A DNA stretch of 64,000 bases from CAJJBL01 sp964519035 (GTDB lineage Bacteria > Pseudomonadota > Alphaproteobacteria > Puniceispirillales > Marisalimonadaceae). The stretch spans positions 55,000 to 118,999 of the forward strand of contig CAZFKZ010000001.1 in NCBI GenBank assembly GCA_964519035.1, in the 5' to 3' direction. Below the pieces are notes generated by a model. The model did no database searches, had not been told where the DNA came from, and worked only from the letters and a program-made list of their open reading frames with translations. The stretch's first letter is position 1; every line of letters begins with the position of its first letter. Positions 26,984 through 36,593 of this stretch are shown here, piece by piece. Both the position numbers and the translations under genes were made by a program.

Positions 26984-28849
26984 TTAGTTAGTTTCGATTT
27001 TCCCAAGATCATTTTCTAGTTGTTGGTAATTACGTTTTAATTTGTGTTTTTCTGATAATATTTCAATGTAATATTTACTATAATCATTAAAAAAACTTTT
27101 TGATAATGATAAATTCAGTTTTTTCGATGTTTCTTGGTTTGTTTTTTGAATTACTATATTAATATTATTAACTTTTATAGCAACAGATCCTTCATTTTTA
27201 TTTATAACTTTTAATTCATTTTGTTTTAATTCAAATATTTCATTTATAATTGAATTATTATTAATCTGTTTAATTACATTTTTTTGATCTCTTTTAATTT
27301 TCTTTAAAGAAATAAAAGTTACTTTCTGGTTTTTGATTAATTTTTTTAATTTTAATTCAGTTTTAATTTTTAATTCTTTTTCAATCCAATCTTTATAAAC
27401 CTTTTTTTCAACTTTATTAAAAATCGGTATAATTTCTTTATTTTCCTTTATTACTTCAATTAATGCATAACTATCATTGGGCATTTCAACTACATTGCTC
27501 AATTCATTTATATTTGTTTTCCATATACTTTTTAAAAATGAGTTGCTTTTTTTTAGTTGATAATAGTCTTTATCAAAAGGATGGATGGTACCATATTGGG
27601 ATACTTGATTAATTTCTTTAATCTTTAATTGTGAATGTACAGAGCTATTTAAAGTAATTTCACTTAAATTGTTACCTTCAGCTATTAAATCATCTAAAAT
27701 ATCAATTTTTTGATATAATAATTCTATTGATTTTTCCTTGATCAAATTTTGTTTAATTTGTTCATAAACGTCGTTGTAAGATTTAATTTTCTTAGGAGCT
27801 ATTGAGATTAATTTGTAAACAATATAACCAAAATTTGATTTGATAGGGCCTATAACATCATTTATATTACCTTCAAAAACTAAATCTCTAGTTTGTAAAG
27901 GCAAATCATTTTTTTTTATAAACCCAATGTTAATATCATTAATGTCTAAGTTAAAATCTTTTTTGGAGAAATTTATAAAATCATCTTTAGATTTAATTTT
28001 TTTAACAAAATTATTTGCTTTAATCTTATCTTGAGTTACTAATTGAAGCACGTTTCTTGTTTCTTCAGTTATAAATTTAGTTTTGTCCTCATCATATAAT
28101 TCTTTAATATCATCTTCATTAATTTTAACTTGTGAATTAAAATCAGAGGGTTTTAATTCAATGTATTTTATATTTCTTGTAATTGGGATTTTATAAAATT
28201 CTTTGTTTTTTTTATAATAATCCTTAAGTATAACCGGAGTTGGTTTTTTTATTTCTTCTTTTTTAATTTTTTTTAAAAAAGCATATTCAATATCTCGAGT
28301 TTGGTTTTGCCATTCAATAATTTTATTAGCTATTTTATCACTGTAATAGGTGTTCAAAGAAAAGGGCATTGATAATTGTTTGAAATAAGCTTCAGTATTG
28401 ATCATTTCTAGGTATTTACTTTCACTTAAACCTGCATTATTTAAAGATTTTAAAAATTTAGTTTGAGAAAACTTTCCAAGTGGATCTCTAAATGCTTTTT
28501 CTTCACTAATAGCTTTTGTCTGTATATTTTTAGGTACATGTAAATTTAGGGAAACAGCTTCAGAATTAATTAAAATTTCTTGCTCAAACTTATTCAAAAC
28601 ATTATTTAAAAGACCGTTTTTAATAGCTTCTTCTAAAGATGGCCTTTGTGGCATATTATAACGAACTTTATTCAATTCATCCAATATTTCTTGACTTGAA
28701 ATATTTTTACTTTCAACTGATAAAATTGGTTTTTGATTATTATTACCTGTTAAATCTCCAACACCCCACATAGCAAAGCCAATTATTAATAATCCTAGAA
28801 AAGCTTTAAAAAAAATCGACTGTGTTTGGTTTCTTAAACTTCTTAACAT
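26984..28849 (-). CDS. ppiD: periplasmic folding chaperone/peptidyl-prolyl isomerase PpiD (SurA N-domain)
   Basis: PpiD is an inner-membrane-anchored periplasmic chaperone that helps newly exported outer-membrane proteins fold. The 621-residue protein starts with a membrane anchor (QTQSIFFKAFLGLLIIGFAM followed by WGVGDL), then a SurA-like N-terminal domain to about residue 240. A PPIC-type parvulin region follows (about residues 230-360, with IGPIKSNFGYIVYKL) and a second, diverged parvulin-like segment. The length and layout are typical. It is divergent from tpiA and adjacent to the scaffold gap, but its C-terminus is intact. Confidence 0.88.
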   Translation of the reverse strand: MLRSLRNQTQSIFFKAFLGLLIIGFAMWGVGDLTGNNNQKPILSVESKNISSQEILDELNKVRYNMPQRPSLEEAIKNGLLNNVLNKFEQEILINSEAVSLNLHVPKNIQTKAISEEKAFRDPLGKFSQTKFLKSLNNAGLSESKYLEMINTEAYFKQLSMPFSLNTYYSDKIANKIIEWQNQTRDIEYAFLKKIKKEEIKKPTPVILKDYYKKNKEFYKIPITRNIKYIELKPSDFNSQVKINEDDIKELYDEDKTKFITEETRNVLQLVTQDKIKANNFVKKIKSKDDFINFSKKDFNLDINDINIGFIKKNDLPLQTRDLVFEGNINDVIGPIKSNFGYIVYKLISIAPKKIKSYNDVYEQIKQNLIKEKSIELLYQKIDILDDLIAEGNNLSEITLNSSVHSQLKIKEINQVSQYGTIHPFDKDYYQLKKSNSFLKSIWKTNINELSNVVEMPNDSYALIEVIKENKEIIPIFNKVEKKVYKDWIEKELKIKTELKLKKLIKNQKVTFISLKKIKRDQKNVIKQINNNSIINEIFELKQNELKVINKNEGSVAIKVNNINIVIQKTNQETSKKLNLSLSKSFFNDYSKYYIEILSEKHKLKRNYQQLENDLGKIETN

Positions 28850-28888
28850 TTTGTTAGCCTTGAAATAATTAATTGATTAGTATATCTA

Positions 28889-28917
28889 TTGTTATACTAG
28901 TTGTTCTAATTTATAAA
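28889..28917 (+). promoter_or_regulatory. candidate sigma-70 promoter for tpiA-secG-pyrG
   Basis: TTGTTA at 28889-28894 and TATAAA at 28912-28917 are separated by 17 bases, the optimal spacing. Transcription would begin near 28924, about 20 bases before the tpiA ATG, with an AAGG in the short leader. It sits in the divergent ppiD/tpiA spacer. It is a sequence match only. Confidence 0.4.
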
Positions 28918-28943
28918 TATTTTTTTAAGGTTTTTACATAATC

Positions 28944-29666
28944 ATGTTTATTGCAGCTAATTGGAAGATGAACTTAAATAAAAACCAAATTTATGACTTT
29001 ATAAATAATATCCAAGATTTTAAATTTAGTAATGATGTTGAGGCATGTATTTTTCCTTCATCTATTTTTATTGATTACGTTGCAAATCTTATCAATAATT
29101 CATCAATATTGTTAGGCGCTCAAAACTGTCATTTTAGTGAAAAAGGGGCATTTACTGGAGAAATATCTCCAACCTCTTTAAAGTTACTTGGTTGTAATTA
29201 TGTGTTATTAGGTCATTCTGAAAGACGTATTAATAATAATGAAAATAGTAACTATGTTAGAAAATGTTCTTTTTCAGCTATAAATGCAGATTTAATACCT
29301 ATTATTTGTGTTGGAGAAAGCCTTGAAACAAGGGATAAAGGGAATGCTTTGGATTATATCAAAAATCAAGTCCATGAAAGTTTGCCAGAAAATTATAAAC
29401 AAGCTTATATCGCTTATGAACCTATTTGGTCAATAGGAACAGGACAAATTCCTAGTCATAATGAAATAGAAGAAATTCATACTTTAATAAAAGATGAAGT
29501 AAAAAAAGTTACAAATAAATCTGTAAAAGTTTTATATGGTGGATCTGTTAATCCTAAAAATGCAAAAGAAATAATGTCTATTAATAATGTAGATGGAACA
29601 TTGGTAGGCGGGGCAAGTTTAAATGTTAAAGATTTTCTTGCAATTTATAGTTCAGCGGTTAAATAG
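28944..29666 (+). CDS. tpiA: triosephosphate isomerase
   Basis: TpiA interconverts dihydroxyacetone phosphate and glyceraldehyde 3-phosphate. The 240-residue protein shows the substrate Lys in AANWKMNL at residue 8, LLGHSERR with the catalytic His near residue 90, the catalytic Glu in IAYEPIWSIGTG near residue 155 and the phosphate loops LYGGSVNPKN and VGGASL. It starts the block tpiA-secG-pyrG-kdsA-eno that leads into the pyruvate dehydrogenase operon. Confidence 0.96.
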   Translation: MFIAANWKMNLNKNQIYDFINNIQDFKFSNDVEACIFPSSIFIDYVANLINNSSILLGAQNCHFSEKGAFTGEISPTSLKLLGCNYVLLGHSERRINNNENSNYVRKCSFSAINADLIPIICVGESLETRDKGNALDYIKNQVHESLPENYKQAYIAYEPIWSIGTGQIPSHNEIEEIHTLIKDEVKKVTNKSVKVLYGGSVNPKNAKEIMSINNVDGTLVGGASLNVKDFLAIYSSAVK

Positions 29667-29703
29667 TATTTTAGTTATTTTTTTATTTTTTTAAGGTTTT
29701 TTG

Positions 29704-30009
29704 ATGATAACATTTATTTTAACGATTCATATTTTACTAGCTCTTTCTATAATTTGCGTTGTTTTGCTTCAAAAAAGCGAAGGAGGTGGGCTTGGGATTG
29801 GTGGTTCTGGTGGTGGTTTTATGACTGCTAGAGGAACTACAAATCTTTTAACTAAAGTCACTGCAATTTTGGGGGGATGTTTTTTTGCCACTTCTATTTT
29901 GTTAGCTTTACTTTCGGCTTCTGATAATAAAGTTTCAATTGCAACTGAAGTTGAAAAAGTTATTCAAAAACAAGAGCCTTCTATTCCTACTGTTCCTCTA
30001 GGAAATTAA
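29704..30009 (+). CDS. secG: preprotein translocase subunit SecG
   Basis: SecG is the small auxiliary subunit of the SecYEG protein-export channel. The 101-residue protein has two membrane helices (about residues 2-21 and 49-69) around the glycine-rich LQKSEGGGLGIGGSGGGF loop, which is the family signature. I chose the ATG at 29704; a TTG directly before it is also in frame. An AAGG lies upstream. The tpiA-secG-pyrG order is widely conserved. Confidence 0.93.
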   Translation: MITFILTIHILLALSIICVVLLQKSEGGGLGIGGSGGGFMTARGTTNLLTKVTAILGGCFFATSILLALLSASDNKVSIATEVEKVIQKQEPSIPTVPLGN

Positions 30010-30031
30010 ACTTTATTATATTGGGTCTTAA

Positions 30032-31678
30032 ATGGAAAATTCATCAGTAAAATTTATTTTTATAACTGGTGGTGTGGTTTCTTCATTAGGTAAAGGTTTA
30101 GCTTCTGCTTCTCTAGCTGCTATTTTACAAGCCAGAGGTTATAAAGTAAGACTTAGAAAATTAGATCCATACTTAAACGTTGATCCAGGAACAATGAGTC
30201 CGTATCAGCATGGTGAATGTTATGTTACTGATGATGGTGCTGAGACTGACTTAGACCTTGGTCACTATGAGAGGTTTACTGGTGTTTCAGCAAAAAAATC
30301 AGATAATATAACTACAGGTAAGATTTATTTAGACGTTATATCTAAAGAAAGAAAAGGGGATTATTTAGGAGCTACCATTCAAGTAATACCTCACGTAACA
30401 GATGCAATTAAAAATTTTATTATATCTGATATCGTAGATGAAGATTTTGTTCTTTGTGAAATAGGAGGTACAGTAGGTGACATTGAATCACTTCCATTTA
30501 TAGAGGCTATAAGGCAGTTAGGAAATGAGCTTGGTAAATCTAAAACTTGCTTTCTTCACGTGACCTTACTGCCTTATATAAACGTTGCTGGTGAACTTAA
30601 GACTAAGCCAACACAACATTCTGTAAAAGAATTACAGGGTATGGGAATTCAACCAGATATATTACTATGTAGATCTGAGGTAAGTATTCCAAATGAACAA
30701 AAATCTAAAATTGCTTTGTTTTGTAACGTAAAACCAGACTCAGTAATTGAAGCTTTAGACGCCTCTTCTATTTACAAAGTTCCTCTATCCTATCATCAAC
30801 AAGGTCTAGATAGTGAAGTATGCAAACATTTTAAACTTAATGTTAATCGAGAACCTGATTTAAGTAGATGGATCAAAATTAACCAAATAGAAAAAACTTC
30901 AGAAGGTAAAGTTAAAATTGGTATAGTAGGCAAATATACTTCGATGATTGATTCGTATAAATCTTTGATTGAAGCTCTGAATCATGGAGGATTAGCTAAC
31001 AAAACAAATGTTTCATTAAAGTGGATTGATGCAGAATCTATAGAAAATACAAATTTAAATTTAGATAGCACCTTTAAAGATATCAATGCTATTATTGTTC
31101 CTGGTGGTTTTGGAAAAAGAGGATCTGAAGGAAAAATTAGATCTATCCAATACGCTAGAGAGAAAAACATTCCTTTCTTTGGAATTTGTTTTGGAATGCA
31201 GATGGCTGTTTTAGAATTCGCAAGAAATATTTTAGATTATGGTGACGCTTCATCCTCTGAGTTTGGAAATACTAGTTTTCCATTAATAGGCCTTTTAACG
31301 GAATGGCAAACAGAAGATGGTTTGATTACAAGAACTGAAGAATCTGATTTAGGTGGCACAATGAGATTAGGAGCATACGAATGTAATCTGATTGAGGGAA
31401 GTTTAGTTAAATCTATATATAATAAAAATAAAATTTCAGAACGACATAGGCATCGTTATGAAGTAAATTATAAATATAACAAACATTTTGCATCGGAAGG
31501 TTTTATTTTTTCTGGAATGTCACCAGACCAAACTCTACCTGAAATATGTGAATTAAGGTCTCATCCATGGTTTATAGCTGTACAGTTTCACCCAGAATTA
31601 AAATCGAAACCATTCGACCCTCATCCACTATTTGCTTCATTTATTGAAGCAGCATTAAACCAGTCTCGTTTATTATAA
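30032..31678 (+). CDS. pyrG: CTP synthase
   Basis: PyrG makes CTP from UTP, ATP and glutamine. The 548-residue protein has an N-terminal amidoligase domain with ITGGVVSSLGKGL near residue 10 and DPYLNVDPGTMSPYQHGE near residue 45. The C-terminal class I glutamine amidotransferase domain carries the nucleophile Cys in FFGICFGMQ near residue 390 and the His and Glu of VQFHPEL near residue 525. Length is normal. Confidence 0.97.
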   Translation: MENSSVKFIFITGGVVSSLGKGLASASLAAILQARGYKVRLRKLDPYLNVDPGTMSPYQHGECYVTDDGAETDLDLGHYERFTGVSAKKSDNITTGKIYLDVISKERKGDYLGATIQVIPHVTDAIKNFIISDIVDEDFVLCEIGGTVGDIESLPFIEAIRQLGNELGKSKTCFLHVTLLPYINVAGELKTKPTQHSVKELQGMGIQPDILLCRSEVSIPNEQKSKIALFCNVKPDSVIEALDASSIYKVPLSYHQQGLDSEVCKHFKLNVNREPDLSRWIKINQIEKTSEGKVKIGIVGKYTSMIDSYKSLIEALNHGGLANKTNVSLKWIDAESIENTNLNLDSTFKDINAIIVPGGFGKRGSEGKIRSIQYAREKNIPFFGICFGMQMAVLEFARNILDYGDASSSEFGNTSFPLIGLLTEWQTEDGLITRTEESDLGGTMRLGAYECNLIEGSLVKSIYNKNKISERHRHRYEVNYKYNKHFASEGFIFSGMSPDQTLPEICELRSHPWFIAVQFHPELKSKPFDPHPLFASFIEAALNQSRLL

Positions 31679-31707
31679 AGATTTAAAAAGTAAGGTGTTA
31701 TCTGTAT

Positions 31708-32532
31708 ATGTTTCAACGTAGTATAAAATTAGGGTCCTTCAATGTATCTAATGATAACCCTTTTTTTCTAATAGCAGGCCCTTGTTCTATAGAAAGTAAC
31801 GATCACGCTATAGATCATGCTGGTAAAATTAAGGAAATATGTAATAAATTAAAAATTAACTATGTATATAAATCGTCATTTGATAAAGCTAACCGTTCAA
31901 GCTCATCTTCCTTAAGAGGAGTTGGGATTCAAAAAGGTTTAAAAATTTTGTCAAATATTAAAAAAGTTTTTGATATTCCCATAATTACTGACGTTCATGA
32001 AAGTCATCAATGTAATGAAGTTGGCGCGGTGGTTGATATAATTCAAATCCCGGCTTTTTTATGCAGACAAACAGACCTGCTAATATCAGCTGCAAAGACT
32101 AAAAAAATAGTTAATATTAAAAAAGGTCAATTTTTAGCTCCTTGGGATATGAAAAATATAGTTAAAAAAATAACTGATGTGGGTTATAATGATATATTTT
32201 TAACAGAAAGAGGGACTTGTTTTGGTTATAACACTTTAGTATCTGACATGCGTTCTTTGCCTCAGATGGTTGATTTAGGCTATCCAGTTATTTTTGATGC
32301 AACTCACTCAGTTCAACAACCGGGTGGCTTAGGAACAACGTCAGGAGGTCAAAGACAATTTGTTCCAGTTTTATCTAGAGCAGCAATTTCGATTGGTGTG
32401 TCAGGTCTATTTGTAGAGGTTCATGAAAACCCTGAATCAGCTCCAAGTGATGGGCCAAATATGATCAAATTATCAAATCTTGAAGAGCTCCTTATAAAAC
32501 TTGTAGATATTGATAAAATAATCAAAATATAA
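31708..32532 (+). CDS. kdsA: 2-dehydro-3-deoxyphosphooctonate aldolase (Kdo-8-phosphate synthase)
   Basis: KdsA condenses phosphoenolpyruvate with arabinose 5-phosphate to Kdo-8-phosphate, a precursor of the inner core of lipopolysaccharide. The 274-residue protein shows IAGPCSIES near residue 25, YKSSFDKANRSS near residue 54, TDVHES and a DATHSVQQPGG stretch near residue 192. The Cys in AGPCSIES suggests the metal-dependent class rather than the E. coli class, which has Asn there. Its presence implies a Kdo-containing outer membrane. Confidence 0.95.
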   Translation: MFQRSIKLGSFNVSNDNPFFLIAGPCSIESNDHAIDHAGKIKEICNKLKINYVYKSSFDKANRSSSSSLRGVGIQKGLKILSNIKKVFDIPIITDVHESHQCNEVGAVVDIIQIPAFLCRQTDLLISAAKTKKIVNIKKGQFLAPWDMKNIVKKITDVGYNDIFLTERGTCFGYNTLVSDMRSLPQMVDLGYPVIFDATHSVQQPGGLGTTSGGQRQFVPVLSRAAISIGVSGLFVEVHENPESAPSDGPNMIKLSNLEELLIKLVDIDKIIKI

Positions 32533-32547
32533 TTTTAGGAAAAACAT

Positions 32548-33837
32548 ATGTTAAGTATACGTGACATTAGAGGAAGACAAATTATTGACAGTAGAGGTAA
32601 CCCAACTGTTGAGGTTGACGTATGCTTATCTGATGGAAGTTTAGGAAGGGCTTCGGTCCCATCTGGAGCGTCCACAGGTAAATATGAAGCTTTCGAACTA
32701 AGAGATAATGACAAATCTATTTATAACGGTAAAGGTATTACTAAGGCATTAGAAAACATAAATATAGAAATATTTAATACATTATCTGGGCGTAATCCAT
32801 TTGATCAAAAAGGTATAGATAATGATTTAATCGAACTTGATGGTACAGATAATAAAAGTAGGCTAGGTGCTAATGCAATACTGGGTGTTTCATTAGCTGT
32901 AGCCAGGTCAGCTGCAATTTCATTGAATTTACCGTTATGGAAATATTTAGGTGGTATAAGAGCTAATATATTACCAGTGCCAATGATGAATATTATTAAT
33001 GGTGGAGCACATGCAAATAATGACTTAGATTTTCAGGAATGTATGATAATGCCAATTGGCTTTTCAACCTTTTCAAATTCATTAAGGGCTGGAGCTGAAA
33101 TATTTACATTATTAAAAACCATCTTATCAAAGAAAGGCTTGTCAGTTGCTGTAGGTGATGAGGGTGGTTTTGCTCCTAAAATCAGTAACTTAAAAGAAGC
33201 TCTTAATTTTATTTCTGAAGCAGTAGACTTAAGTGATTATAAATTAGGGGAAGATATTTTTATTGCAATTGATGCTGCTTCTAGTGAATTGTTTGAAAGT
33301 GGCAAATATCATTTAAAAGGCGAAAATAAAATCTTGAATACTAATGAATTAAATGATTATTGGGTAAATTTATGTAACGAATTTCCAATTATTTCAATTG
33401 AAGACCCTTTTGACGAAAATGATTGGGAAGGGTTTCAAAAACTTACTAACATTTTAGGTCATAAAGTTCAAATTGTAGGAGATGATCTTTTTGTTACAAA
33501 TAAAAATAGATTGTTGAAAGGCATTAATTCTAAATCTGCAAACTCAATATTAATTAAATTAAATCAAATTGGAACTTTATCAGAAACAATTGAGACGATT
33601 GAAATGGCTAAAAGTTCAGGCTTTGGCGTAATAATTTCTCATAGATCTGGTGAAACTGAAGATGTTTTTATTTCAGATTTATCAGTTGCCCTAAACTCAG
33701 GTCAAATTAAGACAGGTTCTTTATCTAGAAGTGATAGAACTTCTAAATATAATCAGTTATTAAGAATTGAAGAATATTTAGGAGATGATGGTAACTTCTA
33801 TGGTAAACAATTTTTTAACAATTTTAAAAATAGGTAA
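32548..33837 (+). CDS. eno: enolase
   Basis: Enolase converts 2-phosphoglycerate to phosphoenolpyruvate and can also be part of RNA-degrading complexes. The 429-residue protein shows RQIIDSRGNPTVEVDV at the N-terminus, GASTGKYEA, the metal-binding SIEDPFDENDW near residue 288, VGDDLFVTN, and the catalytic ISHRSGETEDVFISDL near residue 366. An AGGAAAAA precedes the ATG. ftsB follows after 6 bases, as in many proteobacteria. Confidence 0.97.
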   Translation: MLSIRDIRGRQIIDSRGNPTVEVDVCLSDGSLGRASVPSGASTGKYEAFELRDNDKSIYNGKGITKALENINIEIFNTLSGRNPFDQKGIDNDLIELDGTDNKSRLGANAILGVSLAVARSAAISLNLPLWKYLGGIRANILPVPMMNIINGGAHANNDLDFQECMIMPIGFSTFSNSLRAGAEIFTLLKTILSKKGLSVAVGDEGGFAPKISNLKEALNFISEAVDLSDYKLGEDIFIAIDAASSELFESGKYHLKGENKILNTNELNDYWVNLCNEFPIISIEDPFDENDWEGFQKLTNILGHKVQIVGDDLFVTNKNRLLKGINSKSANSILIKLNQIGTLSETIETIEMAKSSGFGVIISHRSGETEDVFISDLSVALNSGQIKTGSLSRSDRTSKYNQLLRIEEYLGDDGNFYGKQFFNNFKNR

Positions 33838-33843
33838 AAAATA

Positions 33844-34155
33844 ATGATTAAATCATGGTTTAGAAAGTATTTTTTTGTTACTTTTACTTCATTTTGCACT
33901 TCATTAATTTTTATTTTTTTTGTATCGCATATATTTTTAGGCGAAAGATCTTTATGGAAAATATTTGAACTCAACAATGATATTACTATTGCTTATAAAG
34001 AACTCAATAATCTTACAATTCAAGAAAAGAATATATCTGAAGAAATTGATTTGCTCAGGGATGGGCAAATAGATGCAGACCTAGTGAGTGAAATTTCTAA
34101 TGATCTATTGGGCTTAATCCAGCAAGATCAAATTGTAATAAAAATCACTAAATAA
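33844..34155 (+). CDS. ftsB: septum formation initiator protein (FtsB/DivIC family)
   Basis: FtsB-like proteins link early and late divisome proteins through FtsL and FtsQ. The 103-residue protein has a short basic cytoplasmic start, one membrane helix (about residues 11-30), and a coiled-coil-like segment (about residues 38-72, ELNNDITIAYKELNNL and onward). A short C-terminal tail follows. Sequence conservation is low in this family, so much of the call rests on topology and the conserved position between eno and pdhA. Confidence 0.8.
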   Translation: MIKSWFRKYFFVTFTSFCTSLIFIFFVSHIFLGERSLWKIFELNNDITIAYKELNNLTIQEKNISEEIDLLRDGQIDADLVSEISNDLLGLIQQDQIVIKITK

Positions 34156-34242
34156 ATTTAATTATAATTAGATATTTTAATTTAATTTTGTTAAGTAAAT
34201 ATGATAATATAATCTTTGTATTTAAATGTACGGTATAAATAA

Positions 34243-35241
34243 ATGAAAAAAAATCCTGTTTTAAAAGATTTAACTAATCCTAACTATGATTTAGATTTAC
34301 TTAAAAAACTCCATTGGAAAATGCTAATGATTAGACGATTTGAAGAAAAAGCAGGCCAATTATATGGTATGGGACAGATAGGTGGTTTTTGCCATTTATA
34401 TATTGGACAAGAAGCTGTTGTAGTGGGTATTCAATCAGTTCAAATTGAAGGTGATAGTGTAGTAACGTCTTATAGAGATCATGGTCATATGATAGCATGT
34501 GACATGAACCCCAAAGGTGTGATGGCTGAATTAACTGGCAGAATAGACGGGTATTCTAAAGGCAAAGGTGGTTCAATGCATATGTTTAGTCGTGAAAAAG
34601 GTTTTTTTGGAGGCCATGGAATAGTCGCCGCTCAAGTTCCTATTGGTGCCGGATTAGCTTTTTCTCATAAATACAATGGTAATAATAATGTTTCTATAAC
34701 TTATTTTGGTGACGGTGCAGCAAATCAAGGTCAAGTTTATGAAGCTTATAATATAGCTTCATTATGGAAACTACCTGTTGTTTTTGTTATCGAAAATAAT
34801 AAATATGGAATGGGAACTTCTGTAAACAGATCTTCAGCTGGTGACAATCTAGCTGACAGAGGTAAAGCTTATGGTATAAAATTTGAGATTGTAGATGGAA
34901 TGGATGTTTTGGCAGTTAGAGATGCTGCTACTAGAGCTACTGAGTATTGTAGATCTGGAAAAGGTCCGTACATTCTTGAAATGAAAACTTATCGATATAG
35001 AGGGCATTCAATGTCTGATCCAGCCAAATATAGAACTAGGAATGAAGTCGATGATGTTAGAAAAAATTCAGATCCTATTGAAAATGTAAAAGAAATACTT
35101 AATAAATTAGGCGTTGATGAAGAGGCTCTAAAAGCAATTGATTCTGAAATTAAAATTACTGTAGCAGACGCTGCCAAATTCGCTCAGGAATCACCAGAAC
35201 CCTCTGAAGATGAGTTATTTAAAGATATTACAATTAATTAA
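34243..35241 (+). CDS. pdhA: pyruvate dehydrogenase E1 component subunit alpha
   Basis: This is the thiamine-diphosphate-binding alpha subunit of the heterotetrameric E1 enzyme, which decarboxylates pyruvate. The 332-residue protein shows MLMIRRFEEKAGQLYGMGQI near residue 28, SYRDHGHM, GGHGIVAAQVPIGAG, the ThDP motif GDGAANQGQVYEAYN near residue 165 ending in ENN, and the RYRGHSMSDPAKYR phosphorylation-loop-like segment near residue 255. It starts the operon pdhA-pdhB-pdhC-lpdA-lipA-ratA on the plus strand. Confidence 0.96.
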   Translation: MKKNPVLKDLTNPNYDLDLLKKLHWKMLMIRRFEEKAGQLYGMGQIGGFCHLYIGQEAVVVGIQSVQIEGDSVVTSYRDHGHMIACDMNPKGVMAELTGRIDGYSKGKGGSMHMFSREKGFFGGHGIVAAQVPIGAGLAFSHKYNGNNNVSITYFGDGAANQGQVYEAYNIASLWKLPVVFVIENNKYGMGTSVNRSSAGDNLADRGKAYGIKFEIVDGMDVLAVRDAATRATEYCRSGKGPYILEMKTYRYRGHSMSDPAKYRTRNEVDDVRKNSDPIENVKEILNKLGVDEEALKAIDSEIKITVADAAKFAQESPEPSEDELFKDITIN

Positions 35242-35253
35242 AATGGTGACCAA

Positions 35254-36585
35254 ATGAGTATTAAAATTTTAATGCCAGCCTTAAGTCCGACTATGGAAGA
35301 AGGAACATTGTCTAAGTGGCTTGTTAAAGAAGGTGACAGCATTTCATCAGGTGATTTAATCGCTGAAATAGAAACTGATAAAGCTACTATGGAAGTCGAA
35401 GCAGTAGACGATGGTAAAATTGGAGAATTATTAGTCGATGAAGGTACCGAAGGAGTAAAAGTGAATACTCCTATTGCAACATTGCTCGATTCAAATGAAT
35501 TACCTCATACAACTATAAAAAAGATAGCTGACAAACCTTATTTAGAAAAACAGAATATTATACAGAAACCATCGAAAGTTATAAATAATAATAATGAAGT
35601 ATCTAGTTTTATTTCAGTTCGAGAAGCTTTAAGAAATGCCATGGCTGAAGAAATGAGATTAGATAAAAATGTTTTTGTTATGGGTGAGGAAGTTGCTGAA
35701 TATGAAGGCGCTTATAAAGTTACTCAAGGTTTGCTTAATGAATTTGGTGAAAAAAGAGTTTATGACACACCTATTACTGAACACGGTTTTGCAGGAATTG
35801 GTATAGGGGCTGCATTTGGTAACTTAAAACCAATTGTTGAATTTATGACATTTAATTTTGCTATGCAAGCCATGGATCAAATAATAAATTCTGCTGCTAA
35901 AACTTTATATATGTCTGGGGGACAAATGGGTTGTCCAATAGTGTTTAGAGGCCCTAACGGAGCCGCATCAAGAGTTGCTGCTCAGCATAGTCAATGCTAT
36001 GCAAGCTGGTACGCACATTGTCCTGGCCTTAAAGTTGTCGCCCCTTGGTCAAGTATGGATGCGAAAGGTCTTTTAAAAGCTGCAATAAGAGATCCTGACC
36101 CGGTAATTTTTTTAGAAAACGAAGTCATGTACGGTCAATCATTTGATTGTCCTAACGATTTAGATTTCATTCTTCCAATTGGAAAAGCTAATATTGAAAA
36201 AGAAGGATCGGATGTCACTATAATTGCATTTTCTATTATGGTTGGGAAGTCCATTGAAGCAGCAGATATATTAAAAGAAAAAGGTATTAATGCTGAAGTT
36301 ATTAACTTAAGAACTCTTCGTCCTTTAGATATTGAAACAATTCTTACTTCTGTCAAAAAAACAAATAGGGTAGTTACATGTGAAGAAGGTTTTCCTTTTG
36401 CAGGAATAGGAGCTGAAATTTCTGCTGTAATTAGTGAAAATGTATTCGACTGGCTGGATGCCCCCGTAACTAGAGTTACAGGAAAAGATGTTCCTATGCC
36501 TTATGCAGCTAACTTAGAAAAGTTAGCTTTGCCACAAGTCGATGATATAATTAACGCTTGTCTTAAAGTTTGTTATAAAAATTAA
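35254..36585 (+). CDS. pdhB: pyruvate dehydrogenase E1 component subunit beta, with N-terminal lipoyl domain
   Basis: The beta subunit of E1 here carries an N-terminal lipoyl domain (about residues 1-78) with the lipoylated Lys43 in EIETDKATMEVE. A linker follows, then the transketolase-like catalytic domain starting near residue 120 (VREALRNAMAEEM). This extra lipoyl domain on E1 beta is a known trait of alphaproteobacterial complexes. The C-terminal transketolase domain shows TCEEGFPFAGIGAEI. The first 230 bases closely resemble the start of pdhC at 36594. It lies 12 bases after pdhA. Confidence 0.96.
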   Translation: MSIKILMPALSPTMEEGTLSKWLVKEGDSISSGDLIAEIETDKATMEVEAVDDGKIGELLVDEGTEGVKVNTPIATLLDSNELPHTTIKKIADKPYLEKQNIIQKPSKVINNNNEVSSFISVREALRNAMAEEMRLDKNVFVMGEEVAEYEGAYKVTQGLLNEFGEKRVYDTPITEHGFAGIGIGAAFGNLKPIVEFMTFNFAMQAMDQIINSAAKTLYMSGGQMGCPIVFRGPNGAASRVAAQHSQCYASWYAHCPGLKVVAPWSSMDAKGLLKAAIRDPDPVIFLENEVMYGQSFDCPNDLDFILPIGKANIEKEGSDVTIIAFSIMVGKSIEAADILKEKGINAEVINLRTLRPLDIETILTSVKKTNRVVTCEEGFPFAGIGAEISAVISENVFDWLDAPVTRVTGKDVPMPYAANLEKLALPQVDDIINACLKVCYKN

Positions 36586-36593
36586 GGGTTATT